A DNA stretch of 64,000 nucleotides. Source: Stutzerimonas zhaodongensis (GTDB lineage: Bacteria > Pseudomonadota > Gammaproteobacteria > Pseudomonadales > Pseudomonadaceae). Position numbers and translations under genes: made by a program. Below the pieces are notes generated by a model. That model searched no databases. It had not been told where the DNA came from and saw only the letters and a list, made by a program, of their open reading frames with translations. Numbering within the stretch: position 1 is the first letter of the stretch; each line of letters opens with the position of its first letter. The stretch spans positions 620,001 through 684,000 of the forward strand of contig NZ_RFFM01000001.1 of NCBI RefSeq assembly GCF_003696365.1. Reading direction: 5' to 3'. Shown here in pieces: positions 49,728 to 60,389 of this stretch.

Positions 49728-50885
49728 ATGAACCCACGCCTGCTTACCTTCATGGTGGCTTTCGCCGCGTTTCTGGGGCCGTTCACGCAGACGGTCTATG
49801 CGCCGATCCTGCCAGAGCTGGGCGCTGCGCTCGCTACCACGCCTCTGCTGATCAACCTCAGCATTTCGATCTTTACCTTCGTGCTGGCGTTTATGCAGAT
49901 CGTCTACGGCCCGCTGGTAGACCGACGTGGTCGTCGGAGGACTTTGTTGGCGGGGCTTGCGGTATACATCGTCGCGTCGCTGGGTTGCTTTCTGGCTCAG
50001 AACATCGAGACGCTATTGGTCTTCCGCGCCTTGCAAGCCGTCGGGATAGCGGCGGGTGCGGTGGTGGCCGTCACGGTGATTGGCGACCGGTTCGAAGGCG
50101 CTGAGCGCGGCCGCGCAATGGGTTCATTCCAGATGATGGTTGCGCTGGGGCCGGTTGTCGGCCCGGTGGTCGGCGGTTTTATCGGTGAGCATGTGGATTT
50201 CCACTACGTGTTCCTGCTGCTCGCGGTGGTGGGCGGCGTAGCGCTGATGGCAAACGCGATCTGGCTGGAAGAGACGCGGCCTGCCGGGGTTACCCCCAAG
50301 GCGTTTCATCCTGCCGAGTACATGGATGTGCTGCGTAACCATCAAGGCCTGGCGCTAATGCTGCTGAGCTTCGTGCAGTATTACGCCTTCTACAACTATC
50401 TCGTGTTCATGCCGCGGGTGCTGGACAGCGTCTATGGTCTGAGCGCCAGCGAAAAGGGCCTGGTATTTCTGCCGCTGTCGATTGCGGTGGTGATCGGCTC
50501 TTTTACCGGTGGGCGATTGCTCGGTCGCTGGCGTCCCAGGCCGATGCTGCTGGTCACGGCCCTGCTCAACGCGCTCAGCCTGCTGCTGTTTCTCGCCGTT
50601 GCGCAATGGTCGCTCACTGCGCTGGTAGTGGCGGTTACGGCGTTCGGGCTTTTCCTCGGGCTCTCGCTGCCGGTGCAAACCAGTCTGCTGATGGATCTAT
50701 ACCCGAACAACCGGGCCACTGCCGTAGGCAGCTACAACTTCTTCCGCTTCATGGGCATGGCCACCGGGCCGGTGCTGGGCTCCTGGCTGTATCAAGACGG
50801 CAATCTCGGGATGCTGTACGGCTTCGCGGCTGGAGTTTTTCTGCTGGCCGTTGGCAATGCACAGCGGCACTTGCGCCAGGGCTGA
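49728..50885 (+). CDS. MFS transporter, DHA1/Bcr-CflA-like
   Basis: 385 residues from ATG 49728 after GGGAGAT. About twelve helices, with motif A as GPLVDRRGRRRTLLAG in loop 2-3 and motif C as GPVVGPVVGGFIGEH. Drug-proton antiporters have these motifs. Downstream of the oxaloacetate decarboxylase-like gene by 31 bp, it may export or import a related acid. Confidence 0.85.
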   Translation: MNPRLLTFMVAFAAFLGPFTQTVYAPILPELGAALATTPLLINLSISIFTFVLAFMQIVYGPLVDRRGRRRTLLAGLAVYIVASLGCFLAQNIETLLVFRALQAVGIAAGAVVAVTVIGDRFEGAERGRAMGSFQMMVALGPVVGPVVGGFIGEHVDFHYVFLLLAVVGGVALMANAIWLEETRPAGVTPKAFHPAEYMDVLRNHQGLALMLLSFVQYYAFYNYLVFMPRVLDSVYGLSASEKGLVFLPLSIAVVIGSFTGGRLLGRWRPRPMLLVTALLNALSLLLFLAVAQWSLTALVVAVTAFGLFLGLSLPVQTSLLMDLYPNNRATAVGSYNFFRFMGMATGPVLGSWLYQDGNLGMLYGFAAGVFLLAVGNAQRHLRQG

Positions 50886-50896
50886 CAGGCGAGCGG

Positions 50897-51616
50897 TCAG
50901 AAGAACTGGCGCTCGGCCTTGAACATCATGAAGCGCTCGCAATGGGCGTTGAGCCCTGAGTAGACGCCGCATTGCGCGCCGCTCAGGTTGGAGTCGGTAT
51001 AGGACAGGTCCATCTGCACGCCGAGCAGATCTCGGGAGAGGTTCAGCGACCAGTCATTGAATACCCGCACGCTGCCCCCGGGGTGATACATGGGGCTGTC
51101 CATCGAATGGCTGGCGTACTTCAGGCGCACACCCAGATCGAGCGGTCGCACCGCCCCCAGCTCCAGGTAAAGCGTACTGTCAGTACGACCGAGGGCGCTG
51201 CTCAAGGCGCCGCCCATGCGACTGCCTCCAATGTTGAATCCTGCGTAGTAGGCTTCGCGGTTGCGATTCTCCAGTTCCGGGAAGCTGTAGCGAATCACAC
51301 CCAGCTCGTATCCCGGGCCGTCGTCCAGACGCTGCTGCGCAAAGCCGACATAGCTGTTGAATTCCAGCTGACTACCATCCAGGACGCCAATGCTTGGCGA
51401 CCATTGTCCGACATACAGGCCGCTGTCGTGCGTAAGGTCCAGACCGCCGCGAAAGGCGCTTGCAGTGGTTGGCCGAACCAAACCCTGGGCCATGCTGCGG
51501 GTAGGCGCAGTGCCGAGCTTGAGGTCAAACTGCCCAACCTCACGCTCGACGACCTCGGGTTGGCTCGCGCAGCCGGTCAGCACGATGGCCAATGCCATCA
51601 GGTATCTAAAATCCAT
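50897..51616 (-). CDS. TorF/Gcw_chp-type outer-membrane lipoprotein
   Basis: 239 residues with a lipoprotein signal (MDFRYLMALAIVLTGC, lipobox LTGC). The rest is rich in alternating hydrophobic/polar strands (AFRGGLDLTHDSGLYVGQWS, LGVRLKYASHS) and ends in Phe-Phe, like an outer-membrane beta-barrel. The pattern matches the TIGR02001 family, of unknown function. It is convergent with the MFS gene. Confidence 0.75.
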   Translation of the reverse strand: MDFRYLMALAIVLTGCASQPEVVEREVGQFDLKLGTAPTRSMAQGLVRPTTASAFRGGLDLTHDSGLYVGQWSPSIGVLDGSQLEFNSYVGFAQQRLDDGPGYELGVIRYSFPELENRNREAYYAGFNIGGSRMGGALSSALGRTDSTLYLELGAVRPLDLGVRLKYASHSMDSPMYHPGGSVRVFNDWSLNLSRDLLGVQMDLSYTDSNLSGAQCGVYSGLNAHCERFMMFKAERQFF

Positions 51617-51767
51617 ATACAGCTTTCACTGGTTAGTTCTGGGGCGGTCGACCAGTGACGACCCTGTGCGGCAAACGGAGCCGGAGCGATCGAACCGCTC
51701 TACAGCTCAGGTCTGTGCCGTTTCCGGGCCGAAGAATAGCCAACACATCTTCGCCGCGATCCCCGCT

Positions 51768-51794
51768 CGTCGATTTGGCGCCAGCAAATCGACG
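51768..51794. repeat. Perfect 10-bp inverted repeat in a divergent intergenic region
   Basis: CGTCGATTTG - GCGCCAG - CAAATCGACG. It lies in the 310-bp gap between the divergent lipoprotein and DksA-like genes (51617-51926), where no terminator is needed, and has no U-tract. It may be an operator or an RNA element. The gap otherwise contains no gene. Confidence 0.6.
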
Positions 51795-51888
51795 GGTGGT
51801 GCCGAGCTGTTGGCTTAACTGATTATTTGCGCCGCCAATCGCCTGGACTGAACCGGATCAATGAGGTGCCTTCCAATAAAAGTGAGTG

Positions 51889-51903
51889 CCACTAAAAGTG
51901 GCG
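51889..51903. promoter_or_regulatory. GCCACT-AAA-AGTGGC dyad before the DksA-like gene
   Basis: A 6-bp dyad with a 3-nt centre ends 24 bp before the ATG at 51927, just before the GAGAGGAGG ribosome-binding site. Either a leader hairpin or a regulator site. Confidence 0.4.
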
Positions 51904-51926
51904 TAAAGAGTGAGAGGAGGTGTGCG

Positions 51927-52193
51927 ATGGCCACCGGTTGGGCTAATGAGGGCGCTGTGCAGGAACAGATCGACAGCACCATCGAAGACGCTGTCCAGCG
52001 TGCGCGCAGTCGGCTGGGACGAGGCGAAAGTCTGACCCACTGTGAAGAATGTGACGCGAAGATTCCGGAGGCACGGCGGCAAGCGGTGCCCGGCGTACGG
52101 TTGTGCATAAAGTGCCAGACCGAGCTGGACAAGCAGGAGGCGAAGTTCAGCGGTTACAACCGTCGTGGCAGCAAGGACAGCCAGCTACGCTGA
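51927..52193 (+). CDS. DksA/TraR family zinc-finger protein
   Basis: 88 residues, ATG 51927 after GAGGAGG. A helical N-terminus then the C4 zinc finger HCEECDAKIPEARRQAV...LCIKCQTELD (CxxC-x17-CxxC). It is the short TraR/YbiI form without the long coiled coil of DksA; such proteins bind the secondary channel of RNA polymerase. Divergent from the lipoprotein gene; hemerythrin follows. Confidence 0.9.
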   Translation: MATGWANEGAVQEQIDSTIEDAVQRARSRLGRGESLTHCEECDAKIPEARRQAVPGVRLCIKCQTELDKQEAKFSGYNRRGSKDSQLR

Positions 52194-52313
52194 TTGGCGG
52201 CGCGAAGTCCTGGGGAAAATAGCGCGAAAACCTGAGGTGTGACCGCACTCGATGCGCGCCCGCGTGTCTCACGTCGCGTCCCCCACACCCTTTCATGGAC
52301 GAGGAATGTACCC

Positions 52314-52760
52314 ATGATGATTTTCGAAGCCCTGCGCCTGAGCCACGACATTCAGCGCGATCTTTCCGAGCGCCTGGTTCAAACCAGCGGCGACTCCTCC
52401 GAGCGCAAGGAGCTGTTCGCTCAGCTTAAACACGAACTATGGGTGCACTCGGTAGCCGAAGAGCGCCATTTCTACATTCCTCTGATGGGAGATGACAGCG
52501 GGGTCGATCTGTCCCGTCATGCCATTGCCGAGCATCACGAAATGGACGAGATGGTCGAGGCGCTGGAAGAAACCGATCCCAGCAGCCCCAGCTGGCTGGC
52601 CCAGGCACGCAAGCTATCGGACAAGGTCCACCATCATCTGCAGGAAGAGGAACACAAGTTCTTCCAGATGGCTGGCAAACTCCTCAGTGAGCAGCAAAAG
52701 CGCCAGCTAGCAGGTGCCTATCTGGGCGCCTACGAAGTGATGAAAGCCGAGCACGCCTAA
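52314..52760 (+). CDS. Hemerythrin HHE-domain protein
   Basis: 148 residues from ATG 52314 (GAGGAA upstream). Four-helix bundle with iron-ligand candidates His in SHDIQRDL, HSVAEERHFYIP, EHHEMDEMVE and VHHHLQEEEHKFF. Bacterial hemerythrins bind O2 or NO or act in iron and redox defence. Its stop overlaps the convergent histidine kinase's stop by four bases (52757-52760). Confidence 0.92.
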   Translation: MMIFEALRLSHDIQRDLSERLVQTSGDSSERKELFAQLKHELWVHSVAEERHFYIPLMGDDSGVDLSRHAIAEHHEMDEMVEALEETDPSSPSWLAQARKLSDKVHHHLQEEEHKFFQMAGKLLSEQQKRQLAGAYLGAYEVMKAEHA

Positions 52761-53944
52761 GCTGCCGAGCCGCCGGTGGGCATGCTGAAGATGAAGGTCG
52801 TGCCCGCCTCGGCAGTGGACGTTGCCTGCATCTGGCCGCCGTGTGACAACGCAATTTCGTTGGCGATGTACAGCCCCAGTCCGAGCCCTGACTGGGTGCT
52901 GGATGGCTCGCGCCAGTAAGGCTGAAAAAGATGCGCCAGCCGCTCTGGTGGTATCGGCTCGCCCGGGTTGTTTACCGTCAGGACGAAGCTACCAGCTTCG
53001 ATCCGTGCGCAAATCCGCACCGCGCCATCCGCAGCTCCATGGGTGAGGGCATTGGCCAGCAGGTTGGATAGCAGTTGCGCCAGGCGGTCAGAATCGCAAC
53101 GGATCGGCGCAAGGTTTTCGATCTGGCATTGCAGCCTGCGCTCCGGATAGCTGCTTTGCATCTCGGAGACTATATGCGCCAGTGTTTCGTGCAGGTTGTC
53201 GCATTCACGGATATTCAGCGGAATGCCATTGCCCAGCCGGCCACGGGCGAAGTCCAGTACGTCATCCACCAGCCGCGAGGCACGGTGAGTGGCCGTGAGC
53301 ATCTGTTCGGCAATACCCGTGATTGCGGGCTCACTGGAGCGCCTCAGCAACAATTGAGTTCCCGAGATGATCGACGCCAGCGGGTTGCGCAGGTCGTGAC
53401 CGAGCAAGGCGATGAACTGTTCTCGCAGCTCGGCGGTCTGGCGAGCATCCAGCAATGCCGCCTCGGTCGCCTCGAACTGTTCCTCGGCCTCCAGCTGGAC
53501 GGCCAGAAGTTTTGCGAAGGACTCCATCATCGCGCGAGTCGAGCCATCCGACAGATTTGCCGGTAGCGGATCGAGCGCACACACGGTGCCGAAAAAACTG
53601 CCATCGGTACGAAATATCGGAGACGAAATGTAGCTTTCGAAACCGTAGATCCTTGGCGTGTGATGATCGCGGTAGCGAGCGTCTTCACTGACCTTACTGA
53701 TGACGATGGTTTCGTGAGATGCGTGGATTTCGTGGCAGAGGGTCGTCGTTACTTCCAGCTCGCTACCTACGTGCATGCCAAAGTCGATTCGGTCGAGCAC
53801 TGCACATGCCGTCCAGGAGTCGTCCGTAACACGTGCTACGGCGGCGAAGCGCAGCCCGGTGGTCTCTGTGATGACCTGAAGGATGGCGGGAACTGCGTTG
53901 ATACGGCTGATCGCCGAGATGTCGTCGGTTACCGATCGTTTCAT
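52757..53944 (-). CDS. GAF-domain sensor histidine kinase (orphan)
   Basis: About 395 residues from ATG 53944; a GTG at 53986 would add 14 residues and neither has a clear ribosome-binding site. N-terminal GAF domain (about 15-140, FAAVARVTDDSW, FGTVCALDP), a linker, HisKA with His in LLGHDLRNPL (about residue 183) and a HATPase domain (NLLANALTHG, GLGLGLYIANEI). No membrane helices, so cytoplasmic. No response regulator gene is nearby. Being tail-to-tail with hemerythrin suggests, but does not prove, a redox or gas signal. Confidence 0.88.
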   Translation of the reverse strand: MKRSVTDDISAISRINAVPAILQVITETTGLRFAAVARVTDDSWTACAVLDRIDFGMHVGSELEVTTTLCHEIHASHETIVISKVSEDARYRDHHTPRIYGFESYISSPIFRTDGSFFGTVCALDPLPANLSDGSTRAMMESFAKLLAVQLEAEEQFEATEAALLDARQTAELREQFIALLGHDLRNPLASIISGTQLLLRRSSEPAITGIAEQMLTATHRASRLVDDVLDFARGRLGNGIPLNIRECDNLHETLAHIVSEMQSSYPERRLQCQIENLAPIRCDSDRLAQLLSNLLANALTHGAADGAVRICARIEAGSFVLTVNNPGEPIPPERLAHLFQPYWREPSSTQSGLGLGLYIANEIALSHGGQMQATSTAEAGTTFIFSMPTGGSAA

Positions 53945-54053
53945 TCTGGTGTCGTCGTGGTCAGAGCGCGGCGAAGGGCGTGGCACTTTACCATGAGCGA
54001 AACCTCTATCCGAATCGGCCCGACAAATTGCCGGGTCGATCTGGATTATGCAC

Positions 54054-55526
54054 TCATCCTTGCGGAGTGAGCGTTGCTGCCACCGTCGCAGGGACGATCT
54101 GCTTGCGCATCAGCAGGTAGTGCACGACTGCGCCGAACAGGGCGCCCAGCAACCAGGCGAAGCCAGACAGGCTTTCCAGGCCTGGCGTCCATACCGAAGC
54201 AACGGAGAAGATCGAGCTGATACCAAAGGCGATAATCGCTTTGCGATTCCATCCGGCGTTGAAGTAGTAGGTCGAACCAGGCTCGGCTGAAAACAGATCC
54301 TGCACGTTCAGCTGCTGGCGACGGACCAGGTAGTAATCAGCCACGATGATGCCGTACAGCGGTGCCAACACCGCGCCCAGGGTGTCGACGAACGCGGCAA
54401 TGCCCACGGCGCTGATGAACGACACCCACAGGGCACCGATGAAAAAGGCGATCGCTGCTGTGATGAAACCACCGGTGCGGGCGCTGATGCGCGCCGGCGC
54501 CAGGTTGGCGATGTCATATGCCGGTGGAATGAAGTTGGCGACCAGATTTATACCGACGGTGGCAGCGAAGAAGGTGATCGCAGCGATGAGGGTCAAGCCG
54601 ACATTGTCGATGCGTGCGACGATATCGGTCGGGTTGGTCAGCGTTTCACCGAATACGACCACGGTACCGGCGGTGATGACCAGGGCGATCAACGAGAAGA
54701 TCGCCAGACTCACCGGCAGCCCGAGGAAGTTGCCGATGCGCATCTGACGCTCGTCCTTCACGAATCGCGCGAAATCTCCATAGTTGATCACCACCGCAGC
54801 GAAGTAGGCGACCATGGTGCCGACCACGGCCGCGAATGCCGCAATCGGTCCTCCGGAATAGCTGCCGGTGCCGCTGAAAATGTTGCCCAGCGCACCTGCC
54901 AGGCTTGGGCCCGCCTTGTAGCAGATGGCGATCATCATCGCGATCATGACAAGATAGACCAGCGGGCCCGCCCAGTTCAGAAAGCGCGTCACCCAATCGA
55001 CACCCCGTACGAACAGCGCAACCTGGAAGACGCAGACGATCACGTAGGCGACCCAGTCGACGCTTGTCAGCCCCAGCAGCGTGGCTTCAGAGCCCGGACC
55101 GAATAGGGTACGGATAAGTAGTGCCACGGCGGTAGAGGCGAAGTAAGTCTGCACGCCGTACCAGAAGATCGCGACAATCCCGCGCACCACCGCTGGGAAG
55201 TTCGCGCCGCGTATGCCCATGCTGGCGCGGGCCATGACCGGGAACGGGATACCATATTTGACGCTGGGTTTGCCGGTCAGCTGCACAAGACCCATGACGA
55301 TGAAACCTGCAACCACGATGCCCGCCAGCACGGCCCAGCCGTTGAGGCCGTAACTGATGAACAGCGTGGCGGCCAGGGTGTAGCCGAACAGGCTCTGAAT
55401 GTCGTTGGACCACACGTTGAATATCTCGAACCAGCCCCACTTCCGTTTACCAGGGGCAAGTGGTGCAAGGTCGGCGTTGTGCAGACTTGGGTCGATGTGC
55501 TTGATCTGATAATCGTCGTGATTCAT
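54054..55526 (-). CDS. NCS1 family nucleobase:cation symporter
   Basis: 490 residues, about twelve helices. NCS1 hallmarks: SNDIQSLFGYTLAAT at helix 1, GIPFPVMARASMGIRGANFP and YGIIVADYYLVRRQ near the end. The family takes up cytosine, uracil, allantoin or hydantoins with H+ or Na+. Neighbouring urease suggests a purine/pyrimidine breakdown substrate whose nitrogen ends as urea, but the sequence alone cannot say. Confidence 0.9.
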   Translation of the reverse strand: MNHDDYQIKHIDPSLHNADLAPLAPGKRKWGWFEIFNVWSNDIQSLFGYTLAATLFISYGLNGWAVLAGIVVAGFIVMGLVQLTGKPSVKYGIPFPVMARASMGIRGANFPAVVRGIVAIFWYGVQTYFASTAVALLIRTLFGPGSEATLLGLTSVDWVAYVIVCVFQVALFVRGVDWVTRFLNWAGPLVYLVMIAMMIAICYKAGPSLAGALGNIFSGTGSYSGGPIAAFAAVVGTMVAYFAAVVINYGDFARFVKDERQMRIGNFLGLPVSLAIFSLIALVITAGTVVVFGETLTNPTDIVARIDNVGLTLIAAITFFAATVGINLVANFIPPAYDIANLAPARISARTGGFITAAIAFFIGALWVSFISAVGIAAFVDTLGAVLAPLYGIIVADYYLVRRQQLNVQDLFSAEPGSTYYFNAGWNRKAIIAFGISSIFSVASVWTPGLESLSGFAWLLGALFGAVVHYLLMRKQIVPATVAATLTPQG

Positions 55527-55679
55527 CGGTATGCGCCCTGTGCAGATTATTGTTCGCTTGGTTGTATGCAGTTCTTGTTCCGCGTACGGCAGGATCGCGA
55601 CAATTTGAGGATCGACCGATGGTCATTCCGGTCTCCGCCTCAACGAAGATTAGACGCGGCGGGATTTTTCGTTAGATTT

Positions 55680-55691
55680 TTTGTATACAAA
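55680..55691. promoter_or_regulatory. GntR/FCD-type operator candidate upstream of the NCS1 gene
   Basis: TTTGTATACAAA is a perfect 12-bp palindrome containing TTGTATACAA, which fits the FadR/FCD-subfamily consensus TNGTNNACNA at all defined positions. It lies about 155 bp before the permease start, in a 637-bp region with no convincing gene. No GntR-FCD gene is in the window. Confidence 0.5.
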
Positions 55692-55904
55692 GGATGGTGT
55701 GGTGATGAGTGATTTGGTCAATCCTTTGCTCATTCCTGAAGCACCGCGTTCGATGACGCACGTTAAGCGTGCGGCCGGGGACAATTCTTGGCTGCATGAG
55801 CGAACGCGAATGTCTGCGTCATCCACCACCAGTAGCTCTGAGCCTCAACGGGAGACCGGCGTCGCCCTTAGGGCTGAGCTTGCTCGATCAGCATGCGTCA
55901 AGAG

Positions 55905-56080
55905 GATCGCCAGCAAGGACTGGGTGTCCCCCTGGCTCCTACAGATGCCGCGGCGATCATCGGGATCCGAGCACCGCGCTTTTCGTAGGAGCGAGCTTGC
56001 TCGCGATCATGTGCTGATGCGTCTTCTCAACAACAGAACATGGATCGCCAGCAAGGACTGGGCGTCCCCCTGGATCCTAC
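55905..56080. repeat. REP/BIME-like repeat cluster downstream of ureC
   Basis: Two 39-nt direct copies (55905-55943 and 56042-56080) beginning GGATCGCCAGCAAGGACTGG differ at two positions and flank a classical Pseudomonas REP, GTAGGAGCGAGCTTGCTCGC (within 55984-56008). A related GAGCTTGCTCGATCAGC lies at 55877. This fills most of the gap between the NCS1 gene's upstream region and the ureC stop, and may protect or end the ureC mRNA. Confidence 0.85.
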
Positions 56081-56163
56081 GGGGTGGTGTGGCGGGGTGC
56101 AGCCCGGACTGCTGGTCTTCGCTGCCGCCCCTCACTACTCAGAATTTCCGCCTGGCTACCTGA

Positions 56164-57864
<1,701 letters not shown>

Positions 57865-58072
57865 TGGCGCTTCCTGATCGTCCGTATTGGCTCTGCCTTC
57901 ACCCCAAGCCTCTTCCGGAGGGAGATGGGGCTGATTGGCGTTGGTCTGTCCCATCGCGGTCGGCCGCTTTTCTACTCTCCCCGTGGGTGAGAGGTGATCT
58001 GCGTGGTTCAATCCCGTCGCGACGTTGGCTTTGTCCCCTCTCCCTCTGGGAGAGGGGTGGGGTGAGGGGCTT
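57865..58072. repeat. Repeat-filled ureB-ureC gap
   Basis: Contains CCCCTCTCCC-TCT-GGGAGAGGGG (58035-58057, perfect 10-bp arms) followed by TGGGGTGAGGG, a palindrome type dispersed in many proteobacteria. A diverged inverted copy lies at about 57899-57930 and a fragment at about 57975-57993. ureC still has its own ATG, but the 208-bp distance from ureB is unusual. On the minus strand the hairpin is transcribed within the operon and could attenuate or stabilise it. Confidence 0.8.
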
Positions 58073-58378
58073 TCAGAGCGCGCCCATCACCCGTCCGGCA
58101 AAGCCGTATACCTTTCTCTCGCCAGCCAGATCGACCAGCTCCACGTCGCGACTCTGGCCCGGCTCGAAGCGCACCGCGGTGCCGGCCGGGATGTTCAGGC
58201 GCATACCGCGCGCGGCGGCACGGTCGAACGCGAGCGCATCGTTGGTTTCGAAGAAGTGGTAATGCGAGCCGACCTGGATCGGCCGGTCGCCGCTGTTGGC
58301 AACTGTGAGCTGTACGGTACGACGACCAACATTGAGCTCGATGTCGCCCTTCTGGATCTGGTATTCCCCGGGAATCAT
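58073..58378 (-). CDS. ureB: Urease beta subunit
   Basis: 101 residues from ATG 58378, which overlaps the stop of the acetyltransferase gene (ATGA). Contains [33 protein letters not shown] and [18 protein letters not shown], typical of UreB. Confidence 0.97.
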   Translation of the reverse strand: MIPGEYQIQKGDIELNVGRRTVQLTVANSGDRPIQVGSHYHFFETNDALAFDRAAARGMRLNIPAGTAVRFEPGQSRDVELVDLAGERKVYGFAGRVMGAL

Positions 58379-58884
58379 GGTTCGGGCTTCCTGTTCAAGG
58401 TCAGTTGCATCATGGTCAGGTCCAGCCAACGACCAAACTTGCAGCCCACCTGACGCATCTGCGCGGCGTGCATGAAGCCCAGTTGTTGGTGCATATGGAT
58501 GGAGGCGCGGTTTTCGCTCTCGATGGCGGCGATCATCACGTGCTTTTCGAGCTGGCGGGCGCGCTCGATCAACACCTGCATGAGGCTGCGTCCAATGCCG
58601 CTGCCACGATGGTCGGGGCTCACATAGACCGAATTCTCGACGGTATGACGAAAACCGTCGTGGGGGCGCCAGGGGCCGAAGGAGGCATACCCGGCAACCT
58701 TCTGTTGGTCGTCGATGGCGACGAGTACGGGATAGCCTTGTTCGTGGCGTTCGGCTAGCCAGGCGCGGCGGTTGTCGAGATCGACAACCCGGTCATTCCA
58801 GATCGCCGTGCTGTTCTGCACCGCGTCGTTGTAGATCTGCAGGATGCCTTCCAGGTCGGCGTCCAGGGCGTCACGTATCAGCAC
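58375..58884 (-). CDS. Phosphinothricin/methionine-sulfoximine-type GNAT acetyltransferase within the urease operon
   Basis: 169 residues from GTG 58884, which has a good AAGGA site 7 bp upstream; a TTG at 58908 is in frame. Pat-family traits: [45 protein letters not shown], and the CoA loop [12 protein letters not shown]. As I recall P. aeruginosa has the same arrangement (PA4866, between ureA and ureB), with activity on methionine sulfoximine and related inhibitors of glutamine synthetase. Ammonia made by urease is fixed by that enzyme, so the link makes sense. Confidence 0.9.
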   Translation of the reverse strand: MLIRDALDADLEGILQIYNDAVQNSTAIWNDRVVDLDNRRAWLAERHEQGYPVLVAIDDQQKVAGYASFGPWRPHDGFRHTVENSVYVSPDHRGSGIGRSLMQVLIERARQLEKHVMIAAIESENRASIHMHQQLGFMHAAQMRQVGCKFGRWLDLTMMQLTLNRKPEP

Positions 58885-58938
58885 GTTGATATCCTTCAAA
58901 CGGTTCAAGGTCTTTCGCAGTAGACATTGACCCCTGTT

Positions 58939-59241
58939 TCAAGCGATTGGTTGATGCACGGTGACCAGCTTGGTGCCGTCTGGGAAGGTCGCTTCGACCT
59001 GGATTTCGGGGATCATCTCCGGTACGCCTTCCATCACCTGTTCCCGGGTCAGCAGCGTCGTGCCGAAGTGCATCAGCTCGGCGACAGTCCGGCCGTCCCG
59101 AGCGCCTTCCAGCAGGGCTGCGGAGATGTAGGCCATCGCCTCCGGGTAGTTGAGCTTCACGCCGCGCGCCAGACGACGCTCGGCGACAAGCCCGGCGGTG
59201 AATATCAACAGCTTGTCTTTTTCTCTCGGTGACAGATCCAT
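58939..59241 (-). CDS. ureA: Urease gamma subunit
   Basis: 100 residues, [20 protein letters not shown], the exact UreA length. [19 protein letters not shown] and the terminal [15 protein letters not shown] are typical. 138 bp separate it from ureD. Confidence 0.98.
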   Translation of the reverse strand: MDLSPREKDKLLIFTAGLVAERRLARGVKLNYPEAMAYISAALLEGARDGRTVAELMHFGTTLLTREQVMEGVPEMIPEIQVEATFPDGTKLVTVHQPIA

Positions 59242-59379
59242 AACAGCTCCATTCGTGGGGTGGATGTGGCTCTTTACATCCACCGGCTGGTGGTCGAAAC
59301 CACCCAGCAAAAATTCAGGCTGGCGCTTCTATGGAGCGCCAGGGTAGGTGGGTAACGGCAGAGCCTCACCCACCAATAT

Positions 59380-60213
59380 TCACGTACTCCAGATCCTCGG
59401 TGGCACTGCCTGGCGGCCGAGCAACTCCGGGCGCAGCAGCCGCCACATGTCGATCAGCCAGGCCCTTGCGTGCAAGGCCTCGTCGGCCAGGCAGCGCCCG
59501 ATCAACAGGCCAGGCAGCTGGGTCATATCGCCCCGCACTTGACTTGGCCATTCGCGGCAACGTTCCAGCAGCTCTGGCTGTATTTCACCGCTTACGATCA
59601 GGGTGGCGAATACTGGCTGACCACCAAGGCCGATCGGTGAGTCCAGCAAGCCGTCGCCACCGACCACGCGTTGCCTTTCATGCCAGAGCAATTCGCCGTC
59701 GCGGCGGATGTCCAGCTGAGCCTGGAAGTGGCCTGCGTCAAAGCGTTCAGCACTAGCCGGCCGGCCCAGCGCGACGATGTCCCAATAGAACAACCTGGCG
59801 TCACCCTCCAGTTCGATGGCGGTGCTCAGCTCCGCCTGCGCAGCGGAGTAAACGATGCTTTCTTGTGGCAGCCATTCCAGTGTGGCGCCGGGCTCGACTC
59901 GCAACCGCACAGTCTGAAACGCGGGCCCGCCAGCGCGATACCACTTAGCGGCTCCTGGGCTGGTCAGCTGCGCCCAGGCCCCTGTGCCAACCGTGGCGCT
60001 GATGTCTAGACGATCACCGCCGGCAATGCCGCCCGGTGGGTGCACGATGATGTGCTGGCAGACCTCCGGCCCCTCCGGGTAGAGATGCTTCTGAACCCGC
60101 AGCGGGCCGCTGTGCCGACGCAGCACCGGGCGCGTCGAGTCGTCGAAGCGGGCATATCCCAGCTCGAGTTCGGCGTTCCAGTGGGGCGTGAACAGCGGAG
60201 TCAGAGCAGTCAT
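59380..60213 (-). CDS. ureD: Urease accessory protein UreD
   Basis: 277 residues from ATG 60213 ([20 protein letters not shown]). UreD features: [43 protein letters not shown], and [11 protein letters not shown]. It forms the base of the UreD-UreF-UreG complex on apo-urease. First gene of the ureD-A-B-C unit, 25 nt after a predicted sigma-54 start. Confidence 0.97.
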   Translation of the reverse strand: MTALTPLFTPHWNAELELGYARFDDSTRPVLRRHSGPLRVQKHLYPEGPEVCQHIIVHPPGGIAGGDRLDISATVGTGAWAQLTSPGAAKWYRAGGPAFQTVRLRVEPGATLEWLPQESIVYSAAQAELSTAIELEGDARLFYWDIVALGRPASAERFDAGHFQAQLDIRRDGELLWHERQRVVGGDGLLDSPIGLGGQPVFATLIVSGEIQPELLERCREWPSQVRGDMTQLPGLLIGRCLADEALHARAWLIDMWRLLRPELLGRQAVPPRIWST

Positions 60214-60247
60214 GAACCTTGAGATCAATGATTAGATAAACGAGTCG

Positions 60248-60264
60248 AGCAATTGTCGTGCCTC
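60248..60264 (-). promoter_or_regulatory. Sigma-54 promoter of ureDABC
   Basis: The minus strand reads GAGGCACGACAATTGCT: GGCACG-N4-TTGC is a full match to the RpoN core with the GG-N10-GC spacing. The start would be near 60238, 25 nt before ureD. Two NtrC-type dyads lie 120 and 160 bp upstream. Confidence 0.88.
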
Positions 60265-60349
60265 TCGCGCCACGGCGGTGCGCGGGCCAGGCCCGCTGGC
60301 AACTGCGGGGAACGTTGGGAGACTTCGACGTTCTCCGGCTTGCCTTTAG

Positions 60350-60366
60350 CGCACCTAAATGGTGCG
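60350..60366. promoter_or_regulatory. NtrC-type enhancer site 1 upstream of ureD
   Basis: CGCACCTAAATGGTGCG matches TGCACC-N4-TGGTGCA at ten of twelve defined bases, including both inner CC/GG blocks. Centre near -120 of the ureD promoter. Confidence 0.8.
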
Positions 60367-60389
60367 AAGCAGGCAGTCGACATTGCCCG

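Noticed and set aside
55681-56163. 160-codon frame containing the peptide FRRSELARD
   Set aside because: It is a translated REP element; such peptides are common false genes in pseudomonads.
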